Source: a bacterium (GTDB lineage Bacteria > NPL-UPA2 > JAUVJM01). Taken from it: a stretch of 64,000 bases of DNA. The translations under genes were made by a program, and so were the position numbers. Under the pieces are notes generated by a model. The model was not told where the DNA came from, did not search any database, and worked only from the letters and a program-made list of their open reading frames with translations. Where the stretch lies: the NCBI GenBank assembly GCA_030606215.1, contig JAUWGW010000003.1, forward strand, positions 1-64,000, in the 5' to 3' direction. Shown here one piece after another: positions 25,336 to 34,432 of this stretch; position 1 is the first letter of the stretch, and each line of letters opens with the position of its first letter.

Positions 25336-25519
25336 TTTATTCCTTTCACAGGTCCACCTTTACCTTAAGGCTACAAAACTACCGAGTCAACCCCAAAGTT
25401 TTCCAGTGCCGTAGCGCCAAGTAAAAAGAGAGAATTTTAAAGAATTAAATTTCTGCTAGCTATAAGCTCAACCTTTATTTGCTCTAAATAATCGTCAAGT
25501 ATTTCCCCTCCCAAAAAGC
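25336..25519 (-). other. Long leader of rpsT
   Basis: About 180 bases between the predicted rpsT promoter and its start codon. No ORF or RNA gene is recognised. A weak complementarity (GGCGCTAC with GTAGCC, minus strand) could form a hairpin. S20 is autoregulated in some bacteria, so a regulatory leader is possible but unproven. The rest of the gap to 25672 holds the rpsT promoter, a palindrome and the EF-G leader. Confidence 0.3.
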
Positions 25520-25548
25520 AGTTTACGATACGGTTTACATTTTGTCAA
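25520..25548 (-). promoter_or_regulatory. Promoter of rpsT
   Basis: On the minus strand TTGACA (25548-25543) and TAAACT (25525-25520) are separated by 17 bases. It points towards rpsT. Confidence 0.7.
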
Positions 25549-25616
25549 CACAAAATACAAAACTGGAAACCTAATTTTTATATAGATTTTTATATGAGGC
25601 AATGATACAATTTCAC

Positions 25617-25639
25617 CCAGCTCTTTGCAAAGAGGCTGG
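25617..25639 (+). promoter_or_regulatory. Near-perfect palindrome in the EF-G leader
   Basis: CCAGC-TCTTTGCAAAGAG-GCTGG is a 23-base palindrome with one bulged position, 33 bases before the GTG start of the EF-G-like gene. There is no T-tract, so it is more likely an operator or an RNA hairpin than a terminator. Confidence 0.5.
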
Positions 25640-25672
25640 AATAAATATTATGGCGATGCAGGAGGAGGATAA

Positions 25673-27736
25673 GTGAAAATCAGAAATGCGGCAATTGTAG
25701 GGCATAATGGGGCAGGGAAGACTTCACTGACTGAGGCATTAGCTTTTAATGCCGGGTTGACAAGTAGACTTGGGCGGGTTCAGGATGGTACCACTATTAG
25801 TGATTATAACTCTGATGAAATAAAAAGGCAGATGACAATTGATTCAAGCCTGCTTACCTCTGAGTGGAATGGACATAGAATTTATATGGTTGATACTCCG
25901 GGTTATGCAGATTTTAGCTGTGATGTGAAACAGAGTATGCGGGCATTTGATTCTGCTATTTTTGTGATTGATGCTACCTCTGGCATTGGGGTTGGAACTG
26001 AGACAGCATGGGAATATGCTGATGAGTTTAAAATGCCGCGCTTAATTTTTGTGAATATGATGGATAAGGAGTCTGCTAATTGGAATTCCATCCTTCAGGA
26101 ACTTCAGGAAAGGTGGGGTGGTGCTTTCAAGATAACTCCGATACAACTGCCAATCGGAAAGGAAGCAGATTTTAAAGGTGTGGTAGACCTTATCAGCATG
26201 AAAGTCCTAACCTATTCGGAGGGGAAGGAGACAGGAGGTGGGGAGATACCTGCTGAACTCTCAAAAGAAGTCTCAGAAGTTCGCGAGAAACTTATCGAAA
26301 CATCAGCAGAAAATGATGATGCGCTTGTTGAGAAGTATCTTGAGGGCAAAGAACTTACCGTGGAGGAGTTAAAAAGAGGACTCAGAATAGGAATTATTCA
26401 GAGGAAAATAGTTCCCGTCTTCTGTGGTTGTGCATACCAGAACATTGCGGTCAGGCCGCTGTATGATGCAATTATTGATTATATGCCTTCACCGGTAGAG
26501 TGTGAGTCTCTCCCGGTGACTATTCCCGGAGCAGGGAAGGAGGAAACCAGGGAGCTTTCTCCTGATGCGCCTTTCACAGCATATGTTTTCAAGACGATTA
26601 ATGAACCGCATTTAGGAGATGTATTGCTTTTCAGAGTTTATTCTGGAAAGCTTACTGCAGGTTCTGAGGTCTATAATTCGACAAAGGGAAAAACAGAGAA
26701 AATCAGTCAGATTTATCTTATGCGTGGAAGAAATCGGGAGGAAACTTCAGAAGTAGCTGTAGGTGACATTGCCTCTATTGCTAAACTTAAGATAACCAGA
26801 ACAGGGGATACTCTCTGCGATAAGAAACATCCGGTATTGGTGGAGCCTGTTAATCTTCCTGAAGGGGTAGCTTCAGTTGCTCTCAAACCAAAGACAAAGA
26901 AGGATCAGGAAAAACTCAGCACATCTCTCAGGAAACTGGCTGAAGAGGACCCTGTTTTACGGATACGACATGACCATGAACTCGGGCAGACAATTGTTAC
27001 GGGGATGGGAGATGTTCATCTTGATGTTGTTGTGGAGCGTCTCCAGGAGAGGTTTGGTGTTGAGGTAGTTGTTGAGAAGACAAGGGTTGCCTACCGGGAA
27101 ACAATTCGTTCAACTGCAAAAGTGCAGGGTAAATACAAGAAACAATCTGGGGGCAGGGGACAATATGGAGATGTGTTTCTTGAGATAGAACCTCTTCCGA
27201 GGGATAAGGATTTCGAGTTTGTTAATAAGATTGTGGGAGGTGCCATTCCAAGCAAATATATACCGGCAATTGAAAAGGGTGTGAAGGATGCTATGTCAAA
27301 AGGTATCCTGGCAAGCCATCCTGTGATTAATGTAAAAGCAACGGTTTATGATGGTTCATTTCATGATGTCGATTCTTCAGATATGGCTTTTCAGATTGCC
27401 GCATCGATGGCTTTCAAGAAGGCTTTTGCCGAAGCGAACCCTGTATTGTTAGAGCCAATTGTTGAGGTTCAAATAGTTATACCAGAAACATATGTCGGCG
27501 ATGTAACTTCTGATTTAAACAGCAAGCGTGGACGGATTATGGGGATTGAAATGAAGGGAGAAAGGCAGGTAATAAAAGCGCATGTCCCTCTTGCGGAAAT
27601 TAACAGGTATTCAACGGACTTAAAATCTATGACGCAGGGCAGGGGGAGTTATCAGGTGAAGTTCTCTCACTATGAGGAAGTCCCTGCCCGCGTAGGTGAA
27701 AAACTGATTAGCGAAGCGAAGAAATCTGAAGGCTGA
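25673..27736 (+). CDS. Elongation factor G-like GTPase (FusA2-type paralogue)
   Basis: A 687-residue translational GTPase with EF-G domains I-V: P-loop GHNGAGKTSL at residues 10-19, GTTISDYNSDEIKRQMTI (switch I region), VDTPGYADF (G3), G4 region VNMMDKE near 124, domain II from about 295, domain IV KQSGGRGQYGDVFLEIEPL and domain V VIPETYVGDVTSDLNSKRG. The GHNGAGKT P-loop marks the EF-G-like subfamily rather than canonical FusA, which has GHIDAGKT. The usual G4 NKxD reads NMMD, lacking the Lys. Start is GTG 25673 after GGAGGAGGA. It stands alone, not with rpsL/rpsG/tuf, so it is probably a second EF-G with ribosome-recycling or stress function. Confidence 0.88.
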   Translation: MKIRNAAIVGHNGAGKTSLTEALAFNAGLTSRLGRVQDGTTISDYNSDEIKRQMTIDSSLLTSEWNGHRIYMVDTPGYADFSCDVKQSMRAFDSAIFVIDATSGIGVGTETAWEYADEFKMPRLIFVNMMDKESANWNSILQELQERWGGAFKITPIQLPIGKEADFKGVVDLISMKVLTYSEGKETGGGEIPAELSKEVSEVREKLIETSAENDDALVEKYLEGKELTVEELKRGLRIGIIQRKIVPVFCGCAYQNIAVRPLYDAIIDYMPSPVECESLPVTIPGAGKEETRELSPDAPFTAYVFKTINEPHLGDVLLFRVYSGKLTAGSEVYNSTKGKTEKISQIYLMRGRNREETSEVAVGDIASIAKLKITRTGDTLCDKKHPVLVEPVNLPEGVASVALKPKTKKDQEKLSTSLRKLAEEDPVLRIRHDHELGQTIVTGMGDVHLDVVVERLQERFGVEVVVEKTRVAYRETIRSTAKVQGKYKKQSGGRGQYGDVFLEIEPLPRDKDFEFVNKIVGGAIPSKYIPAIEKGVKDAMSKGILASHPVINVKATVYDGSFHDVDSSDMAFQIAASMAFKKAFAEANPVLLEPIVEVQIVIPETYVGDVTSDLNSKRGRIMGIEMKGERQVIKAHVPLAEINRYSTDLKSMTQGRGSYQVKFSHYEEVPARVGEKLISEAKKSEG

Positions 27737-27761
27737 CGGCTGAGAGCTGGGGGCTATATTT

Positions 27762-28514
27762 ATGTCCGGACATTCTAAGTGGAGTTCTATAAAGCATAAG
27801 AAGGCAAAGATGGATGCCCAGCGGGGCAAACTTTTCGGCCGTATGATAAGGGAGGTAACAGTAGCAGCGCGGCAGGGAGGCGGTAACCCGGATGCAAATC
27901 CGAGGTTGAGAGCGGTAATTCAAACTGCAAAAAGTGTAAATATGCCGTCCGAAAATATAACCAAAGCTATAAAGAAAGGGACAGGAGAACTTCCCGGAGT
28001 AAATTATGAAGAGTGTGTTTACGAAGGTTACGCACCCGGTGGGGTTGCAATGATGGTAGAAGTTGTAACGGATAACAAGAATAGGACATCATCAGAACTC
28101 AGGAAGGTTTTCAGTAAATGTGGTGGACATTTAGGTGCAGGAGGGTGTGTTTCATGGCTCTTTCACAAGAAGGGGGTAGTAACTGTTGACAGGAAAAACG
28201 TTGGCGAAGATGAGTTGATGGAAATTGTGCTTGATGCCGGCGCAGAAGATTTGCGTCTTGACGGAGATACCTATGTGGTTACATCTCCTCCCGAAAATCT
28301 TGAAAAACTTAAAGCAGCTCTTTCAGAAAAAGGCATTGAAATTAGCTATGCGGAACTAACTCTTGTGCCTGAGAGCACTGTAGGTGTTGAAGGCAAAGTT
28401 GCTGAGCAGGTTCTGCGACTTGCTGAAGCATTGGAGGAATGCGAGGATACACAGCATGTTTATGCCAATTTTGATGTGCCTGATGAAATAATGGAGGAAT
28501 TGACCTCTCATTGA
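27762..28514 (+). CDS. yebC: YebC/PmpR-family protein (TACO1-like)
   Basis: 250 residues starting MSGHSKWSSIKHKKAKMDAQ, diagnostic for the YebC/TACO1 family, followed by PDANPRLRAVIQTAKSVNMP and GYAPGGVAMMVEVVTDNKNR. Members act as transcriptional regulators or, as shown for several bacteria, relieve ribosome stalling at proline-rich stretches. It lies directly upstream of ruvC (one-base gap), the usual yebC-ruvC-ruvA-ruvB order, so it is probably the first gene of that operon. Confidence 0.95.
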   Translation: MSGHSKWSSIKHKKAKMDAQRGKLFGRMIREVTVAARQGGGNPDANPRLRAVIQTAKSVNMPSENITKAIKKGTGELPGVNYEECVYEGYAPGGVAMMVEVVTDNKNRTSSELRKVFSKCGGHLGAGGCVSWLFHKKGVVTVDRKNVGEDELMEIVLDAGAEDLRLDGDTYVVTSPPENLEKLKAALSEKGIEISYAELTLVPESTVGVEGKVAEQVLRLAEALEECEDTQHVYANFDVPDEIMEELTSH

Positions 28515-28515
28515 A

Positions 28516-29004
28516 ATGCGCATACTCGGGATTGACCCTGGCACCTCAACAGTTGGATGGGGCATAATAGATGGAACAGATTACAGGTTACATTTGGTAG
28601 CGTATGGGAAAGTTTCCACACCTTCCAAATTTTCTTTTCCTGAAAAGTTGAAGAGAATCTCTGAGGGGATTGAGAAAGTTATCCTTGAGCATAAACCGGA
28701 AGCCCTCTCTGTTGAGGAACCTTTTCTTGCAAAGAATCCGAAGGCATCCCTCAGAATTGGTCAGGTAGTTGGAGCGATAGAACTGACTGCGCTGAACAGC
28801 GGAATTGAGGTCGCAGGCTACAGTGTTCTTGAGATTAAACAGGCTGTGGTTGGTTACGGCAGGGCAGATAAAGGACAGGTGCAGGATATGGTCAAGGTTC
28901 TGCTCCATCTGGATACAGTGCCTGAGCCGGAAGATGCGGCTGACGCTCTTGCGGCTGCAATCTGCCATCAGCATAGCAGAAATCCAAGGCTCAAGGAATT
29001 ATGA
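28516..29004 (+). CDS. ruvC: Holliday junction resolvase RuvC
   Basis: 162 residues, RNase H-fold resolvase that cuts Holliday junctions symmetrically. Catalytic acidic residues are visible: Asp7 in MRILGIDPGTSTVGWG, the Glu in LSVEEPF, and the two Asp in PEDAADALAAAICH. It is full length and overlaps ruvA by four bases. RuvC works with the RuvAB branch-migration motor encoded next. Confidence 0.96.
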   Translation: MRILGIDPGTSTVGWGIIDGTDYRLHLVAYGKVSTPSKFSFPEKLKRISEGIEKVILEHKPEALSVEEPFLAKNPKASLRIGQVVGAIELTALNSGIEVAGYSVLEIKQAVVGYGRADKGQVQDMVKVLLHLDTVPEPEDAADALAAAICHQHSRNPRLKEL

Positions 29005-29594
29005 TTGACTATATTTGTGGGAAACTCATAACTAAACTGCCGACTTATATAATGATTGATGTAAACGGGGTGGGGTATGGTTTGCATATCCCTCTTTCCA
29101 CATATGCTCGACTTGGTGAAGTTGAAGGCACTCAGGAAATTTATACATATCTCTACGTGCGTGATGATGCGATGCAGCTTTATGGTTTTGTGAGCAGGGA
29201 AGAGAAGGAACTTTTTGAATTGCTTCTTTCTGTTACAGGTGTGGGGCCAAGAATGGCTCTCGGAATTCTATCAACATTGTCTGTAGATGAATTCAGGCAG
29301 GCAGTGAACAGTGAAGATGTGTCTCTTTTAACAACGGTCCCTGGAATTGGAAGGAAAACGGGGGAGAGGTTGTTGCTTGAGCTGAGAGACAAGATAGGTG
29401 TGAGTATACCTGAACCTGTGACTGGGAAAATAGCGAAAGTTGCCGCGGACAGTGCAAGAGATGCGATATCTGCGCTGATGTCTCTCGGCTGTAAACCACA
29501 GGAGGCAGCAAGAGCAATTAGAACTGCGAGGAAGCATCTCCCCGAAGGATGCAGTCTGGAAGAATTAATAAGGGAGGCTTTAAAACACCTTTAA
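29001..29594 (+). CDS. ruvA: Holliday junction DNA helicase subunit RuvA
   Basis: 197 residues. The OB-fold begins MIDYICGKLITKLPTYIMID with GVGYGLHIPLSTY; two helix-hairpin-helix motifs follow (LLLSVTGVGPRMALGILS and LTTVPGIGRKTGERLLLEL); the C-terminal RuvB-binding domain has DAISALMSLGCKPQEAARAI. It binds junction DNA and recruits RuvB. The ruvA stop is immediately followed by the ruvB ATG. Confidence 0.96.
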   Translation: MIDYICGKLITKLPTYIMIDVNGVGYGLHIPLSTYARLGEVEGTQEIYTYLYVRDDAMQLYGFVSREEKELFELLLSVTGVGPRMALGILSTLSVDEFRQAVNSEDVSLLTTVPGIGRKTGERLLLELRDKIGVSIPEPVTGKIAKVAADSARDAISALMSLGCKPQEAARAIRTARKHLPEGCSLEELIREALKHL

Positions 29595-30614
29595 ATGAAA
29601 AAAAGTATAGTTACTCCGTCAAGGATGAAGGAAGATAGCGAACTTGATCTAAAACTTCGCCCGCAGTTTCTCAAAGATTTTGTTGGGCAGGAGAAAATCA
29701 AGGAACAGTTGCAAATATTTATTAAGGCTGCGAAAAAGCGCGGGGATGCTTTAGACCATGTTCTTTTCTACGGACCGCCAGGTCTTGGTAAGACAACTCT
29801 TGCTAATATAGTGGCGAGGGAGCTTGGGGTCAACATCAATGGCACCTCAGGTCCCGTCATTGAGCGTCCAATAGACCTCTCTGCAATTTTGAGTCATCTC
29901 AAGGAAAAAGATATTCTTTTCATAGATGAAGTGCATCGTCTAAACCATGTTGTCGAGGAAATCCTTTACCCCGCTATGGAAGATTTCAAACTGGACATAA
30001 TGATAGGTAAAGGTCCAAGCGCTCGCAGTGTAAAACTTGAACTTCCTCAATATACTCTCATTGGAGCAACAACAAGGGCGGGACTTATTACCTCCCCTCT
30101 GCGAGCGAGGTTCGGCATTATAATACGGGTTGGTTATTACAACCATGAAGAGATGGAAAAAATTGTGAGAAGGTCAGCAACTATCCTTGATATTGAGATG
30201 GAGGATAAGGGGGGAGTGGAAATAGCAAGAAGGTCGCGTGGCACTCCGAGGGTTGCCAACAGGCTGCTGAAAAGGGTAAGAGATTATGCGGAGGTTAAAG
30301 CTGATGGTAGAATTAGCGTGAATGTCGCAGGTAAAGCACTTGAAATGCTTGAGGTGGATGAATTTGGACTTGATGATATGGATAAATTTATATTGACAAC
30401 CATAGTGGAAAAATTTAATGGCGGACCTGTGGGTTTAAGTACTATATCATCCGCGGTTGGTGAGGAAAGCGATACTATTGAGGAGGTATATGAACCATAT
30501 CTTGTGCAGGAAGGTTATCTGGAAAGAACTCCCAGAGGACGTAAGGTTACCGAGCGAGGCTACGAATGTCTGAAACTTAAGAAAAGAAGCGGGAAACAGG
30601 GTAACCTATGGTAG
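29595..30614 (+). CDS. ruvB: Holliday junction branch-migration ATPase RuvB
   Basis: 339-residue AAA+ motor. Walker [11 protein letters not shown], Walker [11 protein letters not shown], sensor [19 protein letters not shown] with the arginine finger, and the C-terminal winged helix with [23 protein letters not shown] (key residues LD..D) and [15 protein letters not shown]. Complete. The last seven bases overlap queA, so DNA repair and queuosine genes share one transcript. Confidence 0.97.
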   Translation: MKKSIVTPSRMKEDSELDLKLRPQFLKDFVGQEKIKEQLQIFIKAAKKRGDALDHVLFYGPPGLGKTTLANIVARELGVNINGTSGPVIERPIDLSAILSHLKEKDILFIDEVHRLNHVVEEILYPAMEDFKLDIMIGKGPSARSVKLELPQYTLIGATTRAGLITSPLRARFGIIIRVGYYNHEEMEKIVRRSATILDIEMEDKGGVEIARRSRGTPRVANRLLKRVRDYAEVKADGRISVNVAGKALEMLEVDEFGLDDMDKFILTTIVEKFNGGPVGLSTISSAVGEESDTIEEVYEPYLVQEGYLERTPRGRKVTERGYECLKLKKRSGKQGNLW

Positions 30615-31639
30615 AAACAGTGGGTTTTGAATATGCGTTGCCGGAAGAACTAATTGCTCAGCAGCCTGCGAAAGTGCGCGATGAGTGTAATCTTTTGGTT
30701 CTTGACAGGAAGAAAAAGTCAATTTGTCACAGCATTTTCAAAGGCCTTCCCTCTTTCCTTGAAGAAGGGGACATTCTTGTGATGAATGATACACTTGTAA
30801 TCCCTGCCAGGCTCATTGGTGTTAAGGAAGAAACAGGTGCCAGAGTTGAGGTTTTTCTCCTCAGGGAAAGAGAGAATTCTTCCTGGGAAGTCCTTATGAG
30901 ACCATCGAAGAGAGTAAGAATTGGTGGAAGTATCAACTTCTGCGGGGGGAAATTAAGGGCAATACCAAAAGAAAAAGTCAATGATGGGAAATGGATTGTC
31001 ACCTTTGAGTATTCGGATGATTTCTACCGGATTCTTGAGGAAGTGGGCGAGGTTCCTCTTCCGCCGTATATCAGGAGAGAAGCCCGGATGGAGGATAGAG
31101 AAAGATATCAAACAGTTTATGCTGAAAAGCCCGGAGCAGTCGCGGCTCCTACTGCGGGATTACATTTTACAAAAGAGTTACTTAATCTACTCAGAGGGAA
31201 AGGAGTAAAAGTTGTAAATGTCACACTTTCCACAGGAGCGGGAACATTTAGACCGATTAAAGAAGAAAGGATTGAAGAGCACTTCATAGAACCTGAATTC
31301 TATGAGATTGGGGAATCTGCCTGCGGCATCATAAATGAAAGGGAGCCGGGGAAGAAGGTAGTTTCGGTGGGGACAACCACAACGAGGGTTCTTGAGACGG
31401 TTAGCGGTGAAGATGGGAAACTCAAAGCTGGGAATGGTTGGACTGACCTTTTCATCTATCCGGGATATAAGTTTAAAACAGTTAACTCTTTAATCACGAA
31501 TTTCCACCCTCCCCGTTCAACAACTTTTGTTCTTACCTGCACTTTCTGCGGAAGGGATTTCCTGCTGAAAGCATATCAGTCTGCTATTGAGAAAAAATAT
31601 CGTTTTTTTAGTTATGGGGATGCAATGCTTGTATTGTAG
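30608..31639 (+). CDS. queA: S-adenosylmethionine:tRNA ribosyltransferase-isomerase QueA
   Basis: 343 residues. QueA transfers the ribosyl part of SAM to preQ1 on tRNA to make epoxyqueuosine. Motifs: [53 protein letters not shown], and [12 protein letters not shown] near the end. Start ATG 30608 overlaps ruvB. Neighbouring tgt, which inserts preQ1, completes the last two steps of queuosine tRNA modification. Confidence 0.96.
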   Translation: MVETVGFEYALPEELIAQQPAKVRDECNLLVLDRKKKSICHSIFKGLPSFLEEGDILVMNDTLVIPARLIGVKEETGARVEVFLLRERENSSWEVLMRPSKRVRIGGSINFCGGKLRAIPKEKVNDGKWIVTFEYSDDFYRILEEVGEVPLPPYIRREARMEDRERYQTVYAEKPGAVAAPTAGLHFTKELLNLLRGKGVKVVNVTLSTGAGTFRPIKEERIEEHFIEPEFYEIGESACGIINEREPGKKVVSVGTTTTRVLETVSGEDGKLKAGNGWTDLFIYPGYKFKTVNSLITNFHPPRSTTFVLTCTFCGRDFLLKAYQSAIEKKYRFFSYGDAMLVL

Positions 31640-32758
<1,119 letters not shown>

Positions 32759-32780
32759 GGAATCAAAATAGGAGGATGAT

Positions 32781-33125
32781 ATGTTAGAAGAAGGCTATTG
32801 TTTAGCGGCAGCATCTGGTGGCGGGCTCCCTGGTGGCGGGCTTCCTCAAGCTCCAATGATTACATTATTATGGCCATGGATTGTTATCTTTGCCATATTC
32901 TACCTGCTTATCTTCCGCCCGCAGCGGTTGAAGCAAAGGGAGCTTGAGAAGACGGTCTCCGGATTGCAGAAGGGAGATAAAATTGTAACATCGGGTGGGC
33001 TTCTCGGGATTGTAGCAGGGCTTAAAGAGAAAACTGTTGTAGTGAAGATAGCGGACAATGTAAAAGTCGAGATTTTGCGAAGCTCCATCACGCATGTTGA
33101 GAAAACAAAAACCAACAGTTCATAA
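32781..33125 (+). CDS. yajC: Preprotein translocase accessory subunit YajC
   Basis: 114 residues with a single membrane helix (WPWIVIFAIFYLLIFRPQR, about residues 31-50) and the YajC cytosolic domain GDKIVTSGGLLGIVAGLKE...VVVKIADNVKVEILRSSI. A Gly/Pro/Ala-rich N-terminus precedes it. YajC associates with SecDF, which here is separated from it by an inserted toxin-antitoxin pair. Start ATG 32781 has AGGAGG upstream. Confidence 0.93.
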   Translation: MLEEGYCLAAASGGGLPGGGLPQAPMITLLWPWIVIFAIFYLLIFRPQRLKQRELEKTVSGLQKGDKIVTSGGLLGIVAGLKEKTVVVKIADNVKVEILRSSITHVEKTKTNSS

Positions 33126-33151
33126 GCAATGTTAGGTTTTAAAACAATTGC

Positions 33152-33180
33152 TTGACAGATTATTTTACAAGCGGTATAAT
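33152..33180 (+). promoter_or_regulatory. Consensus promoter of the Panacea toxin-antitoxin pair
   Basis: TTGACA (33152-33157), 17 bases, TATAAT (33175-33180): a perfect match to the sigma-70 consensus, 31 bases before the antitoxin start, with GGGGGG/GGTGAG as ribosome site. Such strength suits an autorepressed toxin-antitoxin operon. Confidence 0.92.
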
Positions 33181-33211
33181 CAGATTGAAAGATAAATAGG
33201 GGGGTGAGAAT

Positions 33212-34003
33212 ATGGATACTTTTTATAAGAGATTGGGTATAAGAATAAAGAATTTTCGAGAGCAGTTGGCGCTGTCTCAAGAAAGGCTTGCAGATTTATT
33301 AGGATTAGGTCGGGTATCTATTTCTCAAATAGAGAATGGCGAGAGAAAAATAAGTGCGGAAGAAATGGCCAAGCTCTCTAAAATATTTAATATCCCCACA
33401 GATGTTCTTCTCGACTTAGAGCAAGATATAAAAGTGGTATTGGAAAGGGAAAAAGGAAAAATTCCAGTGGCAAAAACAAAAATACGAATAAGTGTTCCTC
33501 AGAAAGATTTAGAGAAGTTTAAAGAGGTCTTAATCTATATTCTAAATAAGGTTGGATCAAAACCAAATATAGGGGAAACTGTCCTATATAAACTTCTTTA
33601 TTTTATTGATTTCAATTTCTATGAGAAATATGAAGAACAACTAATAGGAGCAACTTATTTAAAAAATCATTTTGGTCCCACTCCAAAGGAATTTAATAAA
33701 ATTGTAAAGGAAATGGAGGGAAAAGATTTAGTGAAGATTAAAGACAAATACTTCCAATATCCACAAACAAAATATCTTCCTTTGCGAGAGCCTGATTTGA
33801 CTAAGTTAAAGGCAAATGAAACAAAGATGATAGATGAAATTTTGGAAAAGTTTTCTAACATGAATGCTTCCGAAATAAGCGAATACTCTCATAATGATGT
33901 GCCCTGGCTAACTACAGAAAATGGCAAAATAATAGATTACGAATCAGTCTTTTACCGCACTGCTCAATATTCAGTAAGGTCTTATAGTGAAGAAGATATT
34001 TGA
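33212..34003 (+). CDS. XRE-HTH antitoxin with Panacea (DUF4065) domain
   Basis: 263 residues. Residues 1-65 are a Cro/C1-type helix-turn-helix (LALSQERLADLLGLGRVSIS with IENGERKIS). After a linker, residues 105-250 match the Panacea/SocA-like DUF4065 antitoxin domain: VLYKLLYFIDFNFYEKYEE, GATYLKNHFGPTPKEFNKIV and YSHNDVPWLT. In the PanAT class this domain neutralises a wide range of unrelated toxins, and the HTH autoregulates. The toxin gene overlaps its 3' end by 17 bases. Confidence 0.85.
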   Translation: MDTFYKRLGIRIKNFREQLALSQERLADLLGLGRVSISQIENGERKISAEEMAKLSKIFNIPTDVLLDLEQDIKVVLEREKGKIPVAKTKIRISVPQKDLEKFKEVLIYILNKVGSKPNIGETVLYKLLYFIDFNFYEKYEEQLIGATYLKNHFGPTPKEFNKIVKEMEGKDLVKIKDKYFQYPQTKYLPLREPDLTKLKANETKMIDEILEKFSNMNASEISEYSHNDVPWLTTENGKIIDYESVFYRTAQYSVRSYSEEDI

Positions 34004-34379
34004 TGAGGTTAAAAGACTTTCTGAATTTGAAAAAGATTTCAAAAAACTCTCCAGGAGATTCCGCACCCTTGAGAAAGATTTGGAAGTGTTTATAAAGACG
34101 CAACTTGAATTATTCCATAAGTTGAATATAGATAATAAAGGTATTGTTCAAATAGCCGATCTTGGCATAGACTATCCCAAAATATACAAAGCGAGAAAAT
34201 TTGCTTGTAAGTCTTTGAAGGGCAAAGGAGTAGCAAGTGGTATAAGAATAACATATGCTTATTGTGAAAGTGAAGACAAGATAGAATTCATAGAGATTTA
34301 TTATAAAGGTGATAAAAAGAATGAGGATAGGAGAAGGATAAAGAAATATTATGGGAAATGTAAAGTATACCATAAATAG
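33987..34379 (+). CDS. Putative RelE-superfamily toxin partner of the Panacea antitoxin
   Basis: 130 residues beginning at GTG 33987. The N-terminal part is a helical pair rich in Lys/Arg (EFEKDFKKLSRRFRTLEKDL), and the C-terminal part has the strand pattern of RelE/HigB-like mRNA interferases: KARKFACKSLKGKG, SGIRITYAYCESEDKIEFIE and YYKGDKKNEDRRRIKKYY. The basic residues and the terminal tyrosines are plausible catalytic residues. Overlap with the antitoxin and lack of its own promoter support a TA pair. The RelE assignment is by pattern. Confidence 0.7.
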   Translation: MKKIFDEVKRLSEFEKDFKKLSRRFRTLEKDLEVFIKTQLELFHKLNIDNKGIVQIADLGIDYPKIYKARKFACKSLKGKGVASGIRITYAYCESEDKIEFIEIYYKGDKKNEDRRRIKKYYGKCKVYHK

Positions 34380-34432
34380 TTTATTTGTCAGGACAATGTT
34401 GTTTATCAAGGTTTAAGGAGGGAAGGGAAGAA

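Noticed and set aside
30560-30607. preQ1 riboswitch before queA
   Set aside because: queA overlaps ruvB and there is no leader region.
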